Assembly (NCBI GenBank): GCA_020809705.1
Contig: CP085832.1
Span: forward strand, 4,278,001-4,342,000
Length of the DNA stretch: 64,000 bases
Direction of reading: 5' to 3'
Source of the DNA: Calonectria ilicicola
Taxonomy: Eukaryota; Ascomycota; Sordariomycetes; Hypocreales; Nectriaceae
Shown here: one piece after another, positions 45,362 through 56,980 of the stretch
Position numbering within the stretch: position 1 is the stretch's first letter
How the letters are laid out: each line of letters opens with the position of its first letter
The notes under the pieces: model-generated
Database searches by the model: none
The model's input: only the letters and a program-made list of their open reading frames with translations
What the model was told of the DNA's origin: nothing
Program-made: the position numbers and the translations under genes

Positions 45362-47636
45362 GATTGCTTCTCAACGGCAAACAAAAGTTCGTAAGGTATC
45401 TCGCAGAGAACTGATAACGAGATGGGGAGTACGTACGACTCTGATAGAACTTTTGACGGAGATTTAAACATTTGCTGCACCTCCAAGGGTTAATGTCATC
45501 GACCTCGCGTACCTCTTGACGAGAACCGTGATGATCTTATGAGGCCCACTCGATCATGTACCCCTACGGCGATCAATGCCATATTGTTTTACACCAAAAT
45601 CTGAGTCACGGCTACTGCTACTATAACTGATGTCCGATCACAACCTGGGTTCTGGAAAACACGGCACCTCTGTGTCTCAATTGGAATTTGTCGGGAATAA
45701 AGAGGTGTTGAGTTCTGAGGTCGGAATCCGTTTCAAATTGTGGTACCACGTAGTTAACGCAAAGCACAAAAAAGTATATCCCAAACAGTGTATTTAATTT
45801 ACACCAACATGATGCGATTGGATTGCTCTTGATGGCTTACACTGTATGACACTCAACACTTGCCTATAGCGAGCTGACATATTACATAGGCGAGAAAAAG
45901 AATGTCATTCATACATAGACGTGCATAAGTTGTTCTTTTTTTACTTCTCCTTTTCCAAAACCGTCAACAAATGTCGTGTTGTGTTGATTTGTGATCGCTT
46001 AATAGTGGTCTCGGGAAGGTCGGGCCTTTTAGTCGTGCCAGTAGTTGGCTAGTGAATCCTGCACTAGTTTCGCAATCTTACTTTTGTGATTGTGCATGAC
46101 GCGTTAAGCCAGAGCTGAAATTTTTTAACATTGGTCCGGTTTCGCTCTGGGCGGTGCATCGGAAAAGACGGCTGCGCTGGGCCAATCATGCACCAGGGGT
46201 ATGTGCCAAAATGGTGCCGACATCCATAGTAGTATAAACCTGTAGTATCTCGTATTCATGATCTTGTAGCAAACCGTTACACCAGTGCTTAGCAAACGCC
46301 ATTTTTGGACACGATCGCGAAAGGCTGGCCTGTTGTCCGAAAATTTGCTGCAACCCCATTAGTCACGGAAATCGCCACATCGTATTTCTTTGTTTTCCAT
46401 GGCGTGTTGTCTCGGACAGGCGCCTTCTGCGGCTCCAAAGGGGTAGTAAACTCTGATCAGAACTTTTTGTGACCATCACCCGAAGTTTACGCAAGGTGAA
46501 AAGCTTCCCCTGACTCATGTGACGAGATCACTCAAGATCATACAAACTTTTTTTTTTTTTGCCGTGTAAACCGGATTTCAAACTTGGTTGTGGATAGGGC
46601 GGACCCTTTTCAATATCCATCTACTGCCGGGCCGTTGAATATCAGATCATGGGGTTTGTGGGTCATCATTCTATTTATTCAACCTTATTGCTTTTTATTT
46701 TTATGCAGGCATAGATGGAAACTTCCCTATTGTGTCGAGTATCAGTATATAATCCTTTAAAAAAAAGGCGTGTTATCACTGATAACGATAAACTGATAGA
46801 GTTGTCGACTGTGGACGATGCATTTCCTCCCTGTTTCCCCACTCTCCATCTTGTTCTAATGCTTTTAGGTATGGAAACCCGTTCGAGTAATGATGGACCA
46901 GTGATGCGTACGCCAGTTTTACTCTCAGACTCGCTACTTGCTCATGAAATTGGCATAGCACGAATTGCCATTGGAAAACCAAGAAATGGCATCATCCTGG
47001 GATCCAAAGTTCCTGCCACAATGTGGAGACCAATCTGGATCGACAATTGCGGGAGGGTTCAGATGACCAATAACTGGGCTTCATCACGTGTGCAGATCAG
47101 GTACCCACGGTATCACCCAGTTGGTCAACAATTATACGAAGGGGTCATCGGCCCGTGCAAGACAAGGGAGGAATCCGCTACTCTGAAATCACATTTTCCT
47201 TTTTTTGATTCAAATCACACACCGACGGAAATCGTGCCGGAGATGACGACGCCTGTGATGAGCACCGACCTCGTTGGTGATCAACATGTTCTCATGACGT
47301 CAGTCATCCCCGATTAGATCGAACGATCAGATGTCACTTCAAATCAATCTGATAATGCAAGCATTTCCATTTTGGGAACATGGAAATGCACAGGGCTGTC
47401 TCTACCTGCAAAATTGGCTTCGCTATTTCCGGTGTGCGCAGTAAATCCGATGCTTGTTCTGCCTTTTCAACCAGAGCGTAGCAAACTTCTGCTAAAGTCG
47501 CCTATGGACAACTTTGCTGAAATTATATCAATTGCCATGTCGTAGCGATTATATAATCTGCTATTCGTAATTTATTTATATAGGGGGTTTGACTTGTCCC
47601 GGAGTTACTGCCAAGAGCGTGCCATTACGGCATAGT
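45362..47636. other. gene-poor region upstream of the NRPS
   Basis: NRPS promoter side and 3' side of the following SDR. Apart from a doubtful frame (46715..47317) I see no gene. Poly-T runs occur near 46550. Confidence 0.45.
46715..47317 (+). CDS. doubtful hypothetical protein
   Basis: A 200-codon ATG frame with no recognised domain, signal peptide or membrane segment. It is long for chance in AT-balanced DNA, but neither intron pattern nor start context supports it. If real, it would be an orphan gene between the NRPS and an SDR. I give it low weight. Confidence 0.2.
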   Translation: METSLLCRVSVYNPLKKRRVITDNDKLIELSTVDDAFPPCFPTLHLVLMLLGMETRSSNDGPVMRTPVLLSDSLLAHEIGIARIAIGKPRNGIILGSKVPATMWRPIWIDNCGRVQMTNNWASSRVQIRYPRYHPVGQQLYEGVIGPCKTREESATLKSHFPFFDSNHTPTEIVPEMTTPVMSTDLVGDQHVLMTSVIPD

Positions 47637-48859
47637 CTATTTAAGGCCTCCAGCAAGAACAACTTCCTGGCCAGTCATATAACCAGTTTTGGCCATCCTA
47701 TCCCGTATGTTAGATTGACTTTGACGCGTGAGAAAACTGTTAAATAGATGAATTCACTTACAGAACAACCGTGTTGGCCACCTCCTCAGGGAGACCCAGT
47801 CTATGCAATGGAATGCTGCCTACGATGGCCAAGCCCGGGTCAGACTCCCTAAGGGCCTCCATATCCGTATTACTCTTCCAAGTACTGTTGTATCTGTCAG
47901 AACCATGTTCCTAGTAGGAGAATGATGCTTAAAATTACGCACGTTGCTTTAGGTTCAGGAATCATGCCAGTTGAGCCAATCATGGCTGGTAAGACCTTCG
48001 AAACGTGAATTAGGTACAGCTGACACAACTTTGTGTTGACAACAAGTCAGTAGTAGACTTACAACGTTCACATTGATTCCCTCTGGAGCCAACACTGTAG
48101 AAAGGTTCAGACCCATGGAACTATACTCACAGGTCAGCTTTGGTGATCAGGTTCCCATCCATGGCAATGTTTACCTGAGGGCACCCTTGGTGGCCGCATA
48201 ATGGCATCCGTTGATGCCACCTCCCTTGCTGGCAATACTTCCAACAAGGACCACGCGTCCCCAACCTTGCAATCTCATGCTCTCAACGCATGCTTTAGTC
48301 ACGACAAATTGGCTGCGGGCGTTGATTTCGAACATCTGATCCCAGTCATCCTCTTCGATGTATCGAATATCCCGGATGCGCCTTCCAAGTCCAGCATTGG
48401 CCACGAGAACAGAAACGGCCTGATGCTTGGGGGCCACGTCGGCATGGCTTAGGACCTGCGGGACTAAGTTTCGAGTTGCCTCACGGTTTGAGAGGTCTGC
48501 GGCCGCTGTCACAAACAGCTGCGAAGGGTACTGAGCTCGGAGCTCGGAGGCTAGCTTCTCGGCTTTGTCCTGTTATCGGTTCCCGAGCGGAATTGTCAAC
48601 AGCAGCTCGACGGCAAGACGATGATTCTGCAGGCATCAGAGAAATCGCGGCTTACCTGACTCGCCGAATAATGCAACGCGACATCACAACCCTCGGCAGC
48701 CAAGGCTCTAGCACACGCGGACCCGATTCCCCCGCTGAAATGCCAAGTTAGCGGGGTTGACCGCGGGGCAGATAGACTCTAGCCAAACCTTGCACCAGTA
48801 ACAAGGGCCAATCGCCCCTGGATTTTATTGTCGGCAGCGTTGAGGTGAAGAGTCGTCAT
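47637..48859 (-). CDS. SDR-family oxidoreductase, seven exons
   Basis: Classical SDR of 279 aa split by six short introns: exons 48859..48789, 48734..48656, 48569..48175, 48120..48063, 47995..47943, 47884..47762 and 47697..47637. Every phase fits. The first intron starts gtttgg, a weak donor, but it restores the cofactor motif LVTGASGGIGSA (about residues 20-31). VLVANAGLG, VLVGSIASKGG and the Tyr/Lys pair in HYAATKGA follow, and the end (TGYMTGQEVVLAGGLK) is typical of FabG-like enzymes. Intron density is unusually high next to the other SDRs in this window. Substrate unknown. Its neighbours are the NRPS (2.3 kb away) and an MFS transporter, but a common pathway is not shown. Confidence 0.88.
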
Positions 48860-50391
48860 GGTGGGTGAATACGAAATTGATTTGAAAGGAACAATTTATA
48901 GAAAGCGCGGATAAATGAGTGCCTTGATGAGGAGAAGGATGAAGATGGTTTGTTGGGGACCGTCAGAATGCGCGGATAGAGGTGCGGGGGAGTTCGCACC
49001 GAAGGCCGATGTAGCAACGGGCCAATTGCCGAGTTGCATCAAGATCCGCATGGGTCAGATCCCACTAGCTGGAGTTGTGAGGTTGCCCAGCCCAAATAAG
49101 CTTAAACGAAGGATTCAACCAAGAACTCATCCTGGCTGATTCGTATGAGCAATAATTGTCGTTTGATTGATGGAAAGAGCATGTGCTGGTACCAGGGTCT
49201 AAATTTAATCCGAAAATTTTACGGAATTGGCCCTCCAAAAAAAAAATTAGTTGGGGAAGTGTTGTGTATGTGGTGGTCAACTCCAAGTCGTGCCGCTAGA
49301 TACTACTACCCATCCTACCCCATTCCGCCCGCCTTTTCCATCTCACATCTCCCCAAACCGCCCGCCAAAACCACATGAGTAATTTATTTCAATCCCCTTG
49401 GCGAGTTGTCGTCGAAATAGTCTTTTCACCGTGCTCATACCCCAGATCCACAAGAAATCCGACGAGCGTGACACACCAAAACTCCACTTGCGGGTCTCGA
49501 CGTGCGATCTTGGCAGGTGTGCCAGCGGCAACCCGCCCGCGATCTGATTGGCATCCTTGAAACGCGCCCTACGAAGCCCCAGATTTTAAATTATCCCCGA
49601 ACTGCAAAAAAACGTGGTCCGGACATGGGGCTTTGCCCCCGGTAGGTCACGCGGGCTGGTATGGCTGCGTACGTGTTTGGGTAACCGACGACGGCCTTGG
49701 TCGAGATGGTGTCATTTTGGGACGAGCTGACAAGAAAGACGGGTCTTTTTTTGGTCCCCGGTGGTGCTCGGTAGTTGGATGTGGTAGGACAACAACTTCC
49801 TATCCCGGCTATTTGAGAGTACCCAGTCAATATTGTTATCGCGCGCAAGGTTACACTTTCAACCCCTCTGGTTCAACAAACATAGTTTGACAATGCTGCT
49901 TTCATACTCCAGCCACCGCCACGACAGCTCAAAAATAAAACTCACTACACCTTGAGGTTCATCTTCCAAGTCGTAAAAAACTGTCCTTGGCCATTTCTGG
50001 GCCTCAAATCTGGCCTCCGTTGACTCACCGTTCCCGAGTTCCCCCGTCTAGTTCTTGGCAACCCCGCAGTTTGCTGATGCTGTCGATAATTTTGCCGAAT
50101 ATTCGGTGTCCCACAACAAAACGTTGCATCTGACCTTGTTCCCCCATGGGGTTACTGCGGGGTAAAGGCGATGGTGGCATGGTAGGATTTTCCGTCACGT
50201 TGATCGTCATGGTTTGCCAGGCTATCTAGCAGGGTAGCTGTGAAGAAAGATTTTGTGTCTCCAGGAGCGTGGTATATAAGGCGTGTCCGATCTCTCAACA
50301 GAGATTTCTTCACTCAGACACTACCAGAACTCTGTTAGATCAATTTTGCAAAGGCAAATCGCCGAAACTACTCACTTTTTTTACTCGAGAT
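48860..50391. other. divergent promoter region
   Basis: Between the divergent SDR and MFS genes. Several chance frames, none with a domain. The MFS core promoter is at its right end. Confidence 0.5.
50273..50280 (+). promoter_or_regulatory. TATA box, MFS gene
   Basis: tatataag lies about 115 bp upstream of the MFS ATG at 50392. Confidence 0.5.
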
Positions 50392-52258
50392 ATGGGCTGG
50401 ACCACTCATGCATCAGGGACAAATGACCCCCCCGAAGTCAGGAACTGGCGTATCCATCTGATTGCCCTTGTGGCAAGCATGTCTGCCCTTGCCAGTGAGT
50501 CCATGTCCCTTCCATGTGTGTGTGTGATGTACCGTGATGCTGACAGTAGACTCTCCCAGTGGGTTATGACACTGCAGTTATCGGAGGAACCATGGCACTG
50601 AAGAGCTTCATCCGTGACTTTGGTCTTGATGCGGATAACAGCAAGTCCAGAGATACCATTCAGGGAAATATTGTTTCTACCTTCCAGGTGAGCAACACCG
50701 TTCTATTTCACGAACATCAATCAACTAACCAATGATATGTAGGCTGGTTGCTTTTTTGGTGCACTCCTCACATTTCCGATCGCTGAAAAATGGGGTCGTC
50801 GAAAAACTGTGATGGCTGCAGCTTTAATATTTCTGCTAGGTGGCACGTTGATGACTGCTTCGAACGGCAACATGAGCATGGTTGTCGGTGGTCGAGCTGT
50901 TGCTGGTCTTGGTATTGGTGCTTCCTCACTAACTGTACCTGTGTATATCGCAGAAACAGCACCACCGTCTATCCGTGGGCGATTAGTGGGTATTTTCGAA
51001 ATCGCTTCTCAAGGAGGTGGTATGCTGGGATTCTGGATCAACTATGCCACCGACCGAACAATCAATGTCAACTCAAAGTCGCAATGGATCATTCCTTTGG
51101 CTCTCCAACTTATCCCAGGAGTAGGACTTTTCTTTGGCATGATGTGGTGTCCAGAGTCTCCTCGTTGGCTAGCCAGAGGCGACAATTTTGAGGCTGCAGA
51201 AAAAGTACTTACCACGATTCGCGGTCTTTCATCTGACCATGAATACATCCGCTGGGAAATGGGAGAAATCCGAGCCCAGGTTGAGGAACGAAGCACAAAT
51301 AGAATGGGTAAAAAGGAACAGTTCAAAAAATTATTTCAAAAGGGCGTCCGCAACCGCATGGGTATCGGCATGGCTCTTATGTTCCTGCAAAGCTTTACAG
51401 GGTAGGTCACCAGATAAAACCAGTCATTCCGGCCAATGCTAACACAATACCCCCCAGCGTTAACATCATTACATACTATGCCCCGCGTATTTTTGAAAGT
51501 CTCGGGGTACCTAGTACCTCCTTGAAGCTTTTCTCCACGGGTTTCTACGGCATCGCCAAGACACTTGGCATGTTCCTCTTCACCTTCTGGGTGGTCGAAA
51601 AGGTTGGACGACGCAAGGGGTTGATTTGGGGAGCAGCGCTTGGCTGCATTCCCATGTTCATTATTGGAGGTTATGTCCTTCACGCAGATCCGGCCGCTGC
51701 CGCAGCTGCCGGAGTGGTGCAGCGTGATGGTTTAGGGTATTTTGCCATGGTTTGCATCTATCTGAATGCCGTAATCATCTGTGCGACATGGCAGGGTATC
51801 ACATGGACCTACGCGTCAGAAATCTTCCCCCTGGACATCCGCATGCTGTGCGTGGCGCTTACGACAGCGGATACGTGGTTGGGCTCGTTCATCATCGCAC
51901 GATCCACTCCCTACATGATTTCAGACTTGGGCTACGGAGCGTACTTTTTCTTCGCCACGATTCTCGTCTGCATGGGAATCTGGGCCCTCTTTTTCGTGCC
52001 AGAAACAAAAGGTCAGTCCATTCACTTCCTTCTCTCCGCATTGCTTGGCTTTGCTGATCAGCCAATCTACCCCGGATCTTGGCTGGGCTGCAATGCATTC
52101 AATTACCTAATGGCTTACCATTCTGAACAGGTGTCACCCTGGAGGAGATGGACGACTTGTTTTCGCGACCGGTCTACCAGACGGTGTGGGCGCAGATCCG
52201 TCGGAGGAATATTCCCACTGCGGCACGCTCCGAGTCTCCTCTAGAAAAGGAGGTTTAG
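50392..52258 (+). CDS. MFS transporter, quinate permease-like
   Basis: Sugar-porter-family MFS transporter (PF00083) of 523 aa. Five exons: 50392..50494, 50560..50687, 50743..51401, 51458..52011 and 52131..52258, with consistent phases. Signatures in order: MGYDTAVIGGTMALKSF, EKWGRRK, the sugar-transport segment GIGASSLTVPVYIAETAPPS followed by RGRL, PESPRWLARG, EKVGRRKG and PETKGVTLEEMD; the last is completed by the final intron. Twelve helices are expected. The start and the MGYDTAVIGG motif resemble fungal quinate and related permeases (QutD/Qa-y type), but sugar or other acid substrates are possible. It is divergent from the seven-exon SDR. No quinate catabolic enzyme is in this window. 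Confidence 0.92.
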
Positions 52259-54461
52259 CGAGCCATGCTGTTTGGCTTGTTGGTCGGCGATTTCTTTTTT
52301 TCTCTTTTTTTTTTTCGCTGGGAAATGATGCGGGAACAGCAATTTCTGGTAATTGAGGGGCGGGCCTAAGCTGGGCACGCTGTATGGTTTCACACCCCTG
52401 TCCGCATCAGCAGCTGAGCCCAAACGGCTGTAGTCTACCTCACTATCTTAACTTTAAGGATAAGTTAAAGGATAAGTTAAAATGTTTAAACGGCTCAGTC
52501 GGGGGGAGGGGACCCCCAATGTTACTGGAAACAACGCGTGCAGGGGCGAAAGAAAAAAAAGAATAAAATAAACTGATATCGTTACCACAGCTCCTTTTCT
52601 TCTATCTGACCCCATTTCGTGATTCCCATGCCCTTGTCCGCCTTGATAGGCCTCCCAGGCCACTCCCAACAGTCAATCCCAGTTCACGTGTGATTGCATC
52701 TCAGCAATCCCAGTCCAGGAAGCAAGCCGCGGTGCACTGGGCCTCTCTCGCCCCTCCCCTCAAGTTCGCCAAGAACTCGTCTACCCCATGATGCAGTAGG
52801 ATTTGGCTGCGAATATATCACCTTCCTTTCTTGTAAGGACCCATTTGCCTGCCAAGAGCTCCATCCGGGCCTCCGGGGTGTCTGTGCCACATCGCGTTAC
52901 GATACGACCGATAGTATGGTAAGTTAAGCTTCATTCAGCTAGCTCGCCACCCCTGGCTTGCATCCCCACCTGCTGCACTGGAGATAGATGGAATCTTGGC
53001 CTTTTTCCTTCTCTCTCTCGGGATTCGATGCTATGCTTACTGGAAACCATTACGAGAGCTTCAAGCGATATTCCGGTGGTGCTGTGCTGGAGTAGGCAGG
53101 TCAGCAGCTAGTGGGCGCTCGGCGGGTTCTTTGGAACACGCCTCTTTTCTCCTTCTTTGCAGTGATAGGCCGATTACTGGACGGCGTTTCTGGGACCCGT
53201 CTATCCGTTGCGCCGGGAGTCGGATAGGGCCAACGCGGATAGGATAGGATGTTGGCTTAGAGTTGGCTCCGCTGGCTTGCGCTGAAAATCATGTTCCCGT
53301 CAGTCGGGCGTTTCGATGCACGATCAATCCAATCCATTCCAATCGTGGGCGATAACAATCTTTCTAGAACAGTAGCCGGGCGTTCTAGAAGGCTTCACCT
53401 CGTCGCAAGCGTCCGGCATGAACCGAGAGGAGTGGTTGCAGCCGCAGTCTTCTTGCATCGCTCCAGGCCTCTTGCGGTAGGGCCGGGACGCTGGGGGGGG
53501 GGAGGCATTCCCATGTCTAGCGAAGGCTCGGAAGCGGCCTAGAAGCCTCTGCGATGGTCAGACAATGGCTTCCGTGCAGGCAGAGCCCAAGGCCAAGCTG
53601 GTTTGGGATGGTCGGACCGCGCCACGGCTGATGATAAGGATTAAGGTTGCGACAATCGTCGAGCTGGGATTGGCTTACAAGACGCGGGTGGGAGGGCATG
53701 GCTCTTCAACTCCAACTACACGATGCACACATACAGCTGCGAGCCAAGAAAAGATCGATGCCTCACCTGCCCTTCTCAGAAAACGGCCGCTCCAATACAA
53801 AGACTAATGTGTAACCGGTCACGCGGCGACAGATAAGCAGCAAATGGTCTGTGGATGTGGTGGAGTATGCCAAGGTGCGGGGATTCCGACAAGTCTCTTG
53901 GCGAACCGCGACACAACCTATAGTATGTGGCAACTTTATCTTTCTGGCCGACACTACGCGTAATGGCAGTAATTGGATGCGCCGGGGAGCAGCCAACTAC
54001 GTCTCATGCGCAGCCCCAATGGGACCTAGCAGTTAGCCCGTCCGTGGTGGTAGCTCGTCCGATGTGCCCCCCTACCAGCTCAGCTTCTGTCCGAGTGCCA
54101 CCATCCCATCCCATCTCCAAACACATGTCCCTTTTCCCTTTGGCTCTCTGACATCCAGGGATCGTCCTTGGATCCGCTCCTGCCTGTTTTGCCTTCGCGC
54201 ACGCCTGTAGTGCAACGTCCAAAAGTGCGCTGCTTTTTGCCAATAAAACCTCCCAGTCGCCGCCTGCTTGAGACGGGCCTTCTTTTGCTTTTTCGCGACA
54301 GGTCTCTCTCCGTGAGCAACCCAGTGTGTGCTCACTTGTTTTATTTTATTTTTTCTCTCCGCCAAGCACGTTTTTACTGTGCACAATTAATTGGTTTCCC
54401 CTCCCTTCTTTTACTTTACACCTTTGAGTGCCTGCGTTGCGCTCCCTCCCCTCCGCCCACC
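52259..54461. other. 2.2-kb promoter-side region, no gene
   Basis: Long 5' region before the amino-acid permease, rich in C/T runs near the ATG. Frames in it are short or overlapping and lack domains. Such long regulated upstream regions are common for nutrient permeases (inference). Confidence 0.5.
52456..52479 (+). repeat. 12-bp tandem duplication
   Basis: aaggataagtta is repeated twice head to tail. Simple local duplication with two GATA cores (ggataag), 2 kb before the permease. Confidence 0.8.
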
Positions 54462-56423
54462 ATGTCCAAAGAATTCGACGAGGGCGTGGTTCCCGCCACG
54501 CCGCCCTCGGACGGCAACGATGCCGAGAAGTCGACCCCGGCCGACCACATCCCCGAGGACTTCCGTGAGAAGGACTTTATGACCCGTAACGGTCTCAACC
54601 TCAGGTCCTTCACCCGACGTATGTTTATTTCATTTTCGGGTTTCGACTATTCGTATTGCAGGGAGCAATGACAGCTAACACCCCAACCCAGGTGACTTTG
54701 GTACTGGAGACATTGAGCTCGATCGCTCCATGTCCAAGCGCCATCTGCACATGATCGCCATTGGTGGTTCCATTGGTGCTGGTTTTTTCGTCGGTTCTGG
54801 TAGCGCCCTTACCAAGGGTGGCCCTGGCTCTGTCCTCCTCTGTTTCTTGATTTGCGGTATCATGATCTTCAACGTCTGTCACGCTCTTGGTGAACTCGCT
54901 GTTATGTACCCTGTCTCTGGTGGTTTCTATACCTACTCTGCCCGCTTTGTCGATCCTTCTTGGGGTTTTGCCATGGGTTGGAACTATGTAAGCCTTTCCC
55001 TTTGGTTGCACAAATTCACAATGCTAACCCGCCATCCCAGGTTTTCCAATGGCTCATCGTCTTGCCGCTCGAGTTGACTGTTTGCTCCTTCACTGTGCAA
55101 TATTGGAATAAAGACATTAATGAAGCTGTATGGATCACAGTCTTCTGGGTCTTTATCATCGTCATCAACATCTTTGGTACTCTTGGTTATGCCGAGGAAG
55201 AGTTTTGGAGTTCCGTCTTCAAGCTTATTGCCATTGTCATCTTCATGATTGTTGCCGTCGTTCTTGTCTGCGGTGGTGGCCCCTCTGGCGGCAAGTATGA
55301 CGAGTACTGGGGTGACCGTCTCTGGAGTGACCCTGGTGCTTTCCAGAACGGCTTCCGAGGTTTCTGCTCCGTCTTCGTCACCGCCGCCTTCTCCTACTCC
55401 GGAACTGAGCTTGTCGGTCTCGCAGCTGCTGAGGCTAAAAACCCCGCCAAGGCTCTTCCCGGTGCTATCAAGCAGGTCTTCTGGCGTATCACTCTGTGAG
55501 TTTGCATTCATGATTTGTCAACGCAATTCAAGGAAATAAACGGCTAACAGTAGATAGTTTCTACGTTCTCGGTCTCACCATGGTTGGTCTCCTCGTCAGC
55601 TCCACTGATGAGCGTCTCCTCAACGCTGAGAACCCCTACTCCGAGGGTACCTCTCCTTTCGTCTTGGCCGTCAAGGATGCCGGTCTCAAGGGTTATGATC
55701 ACTTCATGAACTTTGTCATTTGCGTCTCCGTCATCTCCATTGGTGTTTCCGCTGTCTATGGTGGTTCCCGTACCCTCTCTGCCCTTGCCCAGCAGGGTTA
55801 CGCTCCCAGAATTTTCACCTATGTCGACAAGGCTGGTCGTCCCCTTTTCTCCGTCGGCCTTCTTTTGATCTTCGGTGGTTTGGCCTACATTGTTCTGGCA
55901 TCCAACGGCAGTGTCGTCTTCGACTGGCTTCTGGCTCTGTCTGGTCTGGCTGCCCTGTTCACCTGGGGTTCTATCTGCCTGGTAAGTTTAATAAACGTCT
56001 ACTTTAAGCTCAAGTTTCTAACAGTTACCACAGTCCCACATTCGTTTCCGCGCTGCCTGGAACAAGCAGGGCCGCTCCCTGGACCTGATTCCCTTCAAGG
56101 CTGTTGGTGGTGTTTGGGGCTCTTGGTTGGGTCTCGGTCTTTGCGCTGTCATTCTTGTCGCTCAGATCTTTGTGGCCATTGCTCCATACAACAAGAAGGG
56201 AACTGGCGATGCCGAGAACTTCTTCATGCAGTGTCTTGCTATCCCCGTTGTCCTCGCTTTCTGGGCTTGCGGTTACTTCTGGAAGGGTGAGGGCTGGCTT
56301 ACCCTTGACAAGATTGATCTTGACACTGGTCTCCGTGATCACGACTGGGACGAGATCAACGCCTACCGTGCCAAGGTTGCCGCCTGGCCTAAGTGGCGCC
56401 AGTGGTTGGACAAGGTCATGTAA
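54462..56423 (+). CDS. general amino-acid permease (YAT family)
   Basis: Yeast-type amino-acid transporter (PF00324) of 573 aa. Five exons: 54462..54618, 54692..54987, 55041..55495, 55558..55981 and 56034..56423. The hydrophilic head (~1-60) precedes RSMSKRHLHMIAIGGSIGAG, the family's first-helix signature, then GELAVMYPVSGGFYTYSARF and WNY|VFQWLIVLPLE across an intron. Mid-protein AFSYSGTELVGLAAAEAKNP is the conserved loop, and RTLSALAQQGYAP and FDWLLALSGLAALFTWGSI follow; about twelve helices in all. It resembles Gap1-type permeases of broad specificity located in the plasma membrane. Codon use is markedly C-ending, suggesting high expression compared with neighbours. Confidence 0.93.
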
Positions 56424-56980
56424 ATTTTTCTATGGGATCCCACAGAACCAGGCTTCAGCCTTGGGACAATTCCTCTTATATAGTAACGGGGGTTCTTGGC
56501 TCTCGGTTAGACATATTCAATTAGGTTTATATACCCCTCTATAATAAATCCAGTTCAGCACGCTGCTGCTTCTTCAAAATGAATCTTGGTTAGAGAACCA
56601 ATCCGACTCCCAAAGCCCGTATTAAACGCCCTATCTGTCAATTCTGTTTATTCATCATAACCCACTTTCGGCGCCATGACCGAGTTGGCGCGTCTAGTGT
56701 AGTGTGCAAATGCTGAGGTGGGATATCCGGCTCTGTCATGGATCGGCTAAAAGTGGGATGGCCCTCCGAGTGGGATGCTTCGACAACCAAATGGCTACTA
56801 AATGCCCTGAAGCACAGGCCTCTAACCACTAGATTCTTTCCAAGGTAGTCAGCAAGACCAGTATTGGTAAAAACTGACTGATGAACAAGGCGCCTCTGGC
56901 ACGCTTTTAAAGAAAACCCGAAACCTCTCCTGCTTTTTTTCTCTTATCATTTACATTTTCCAAATCTCGTTGTATTCACC
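56424..56980. other. intergenic region with tRNA-like A/B boxes
   Basis: On the minus strand, tagtggttagagg (56831..56819) resembles a Pol III A box and ggttgtcgaagcatcc (56788..56773) a damaged B box, 30 nt apart. No cloverleaf or acceptor stem is evident, so it may be a decayed tRNA or tRNA-derived element, or chance. Confidence 0.25.

Noticed and set aside
53613..53619. CGGACCG outside the proline block
   Set aside because: A single isolated site without the extended flanks, within the number expected by chance; not listed as regulatory.
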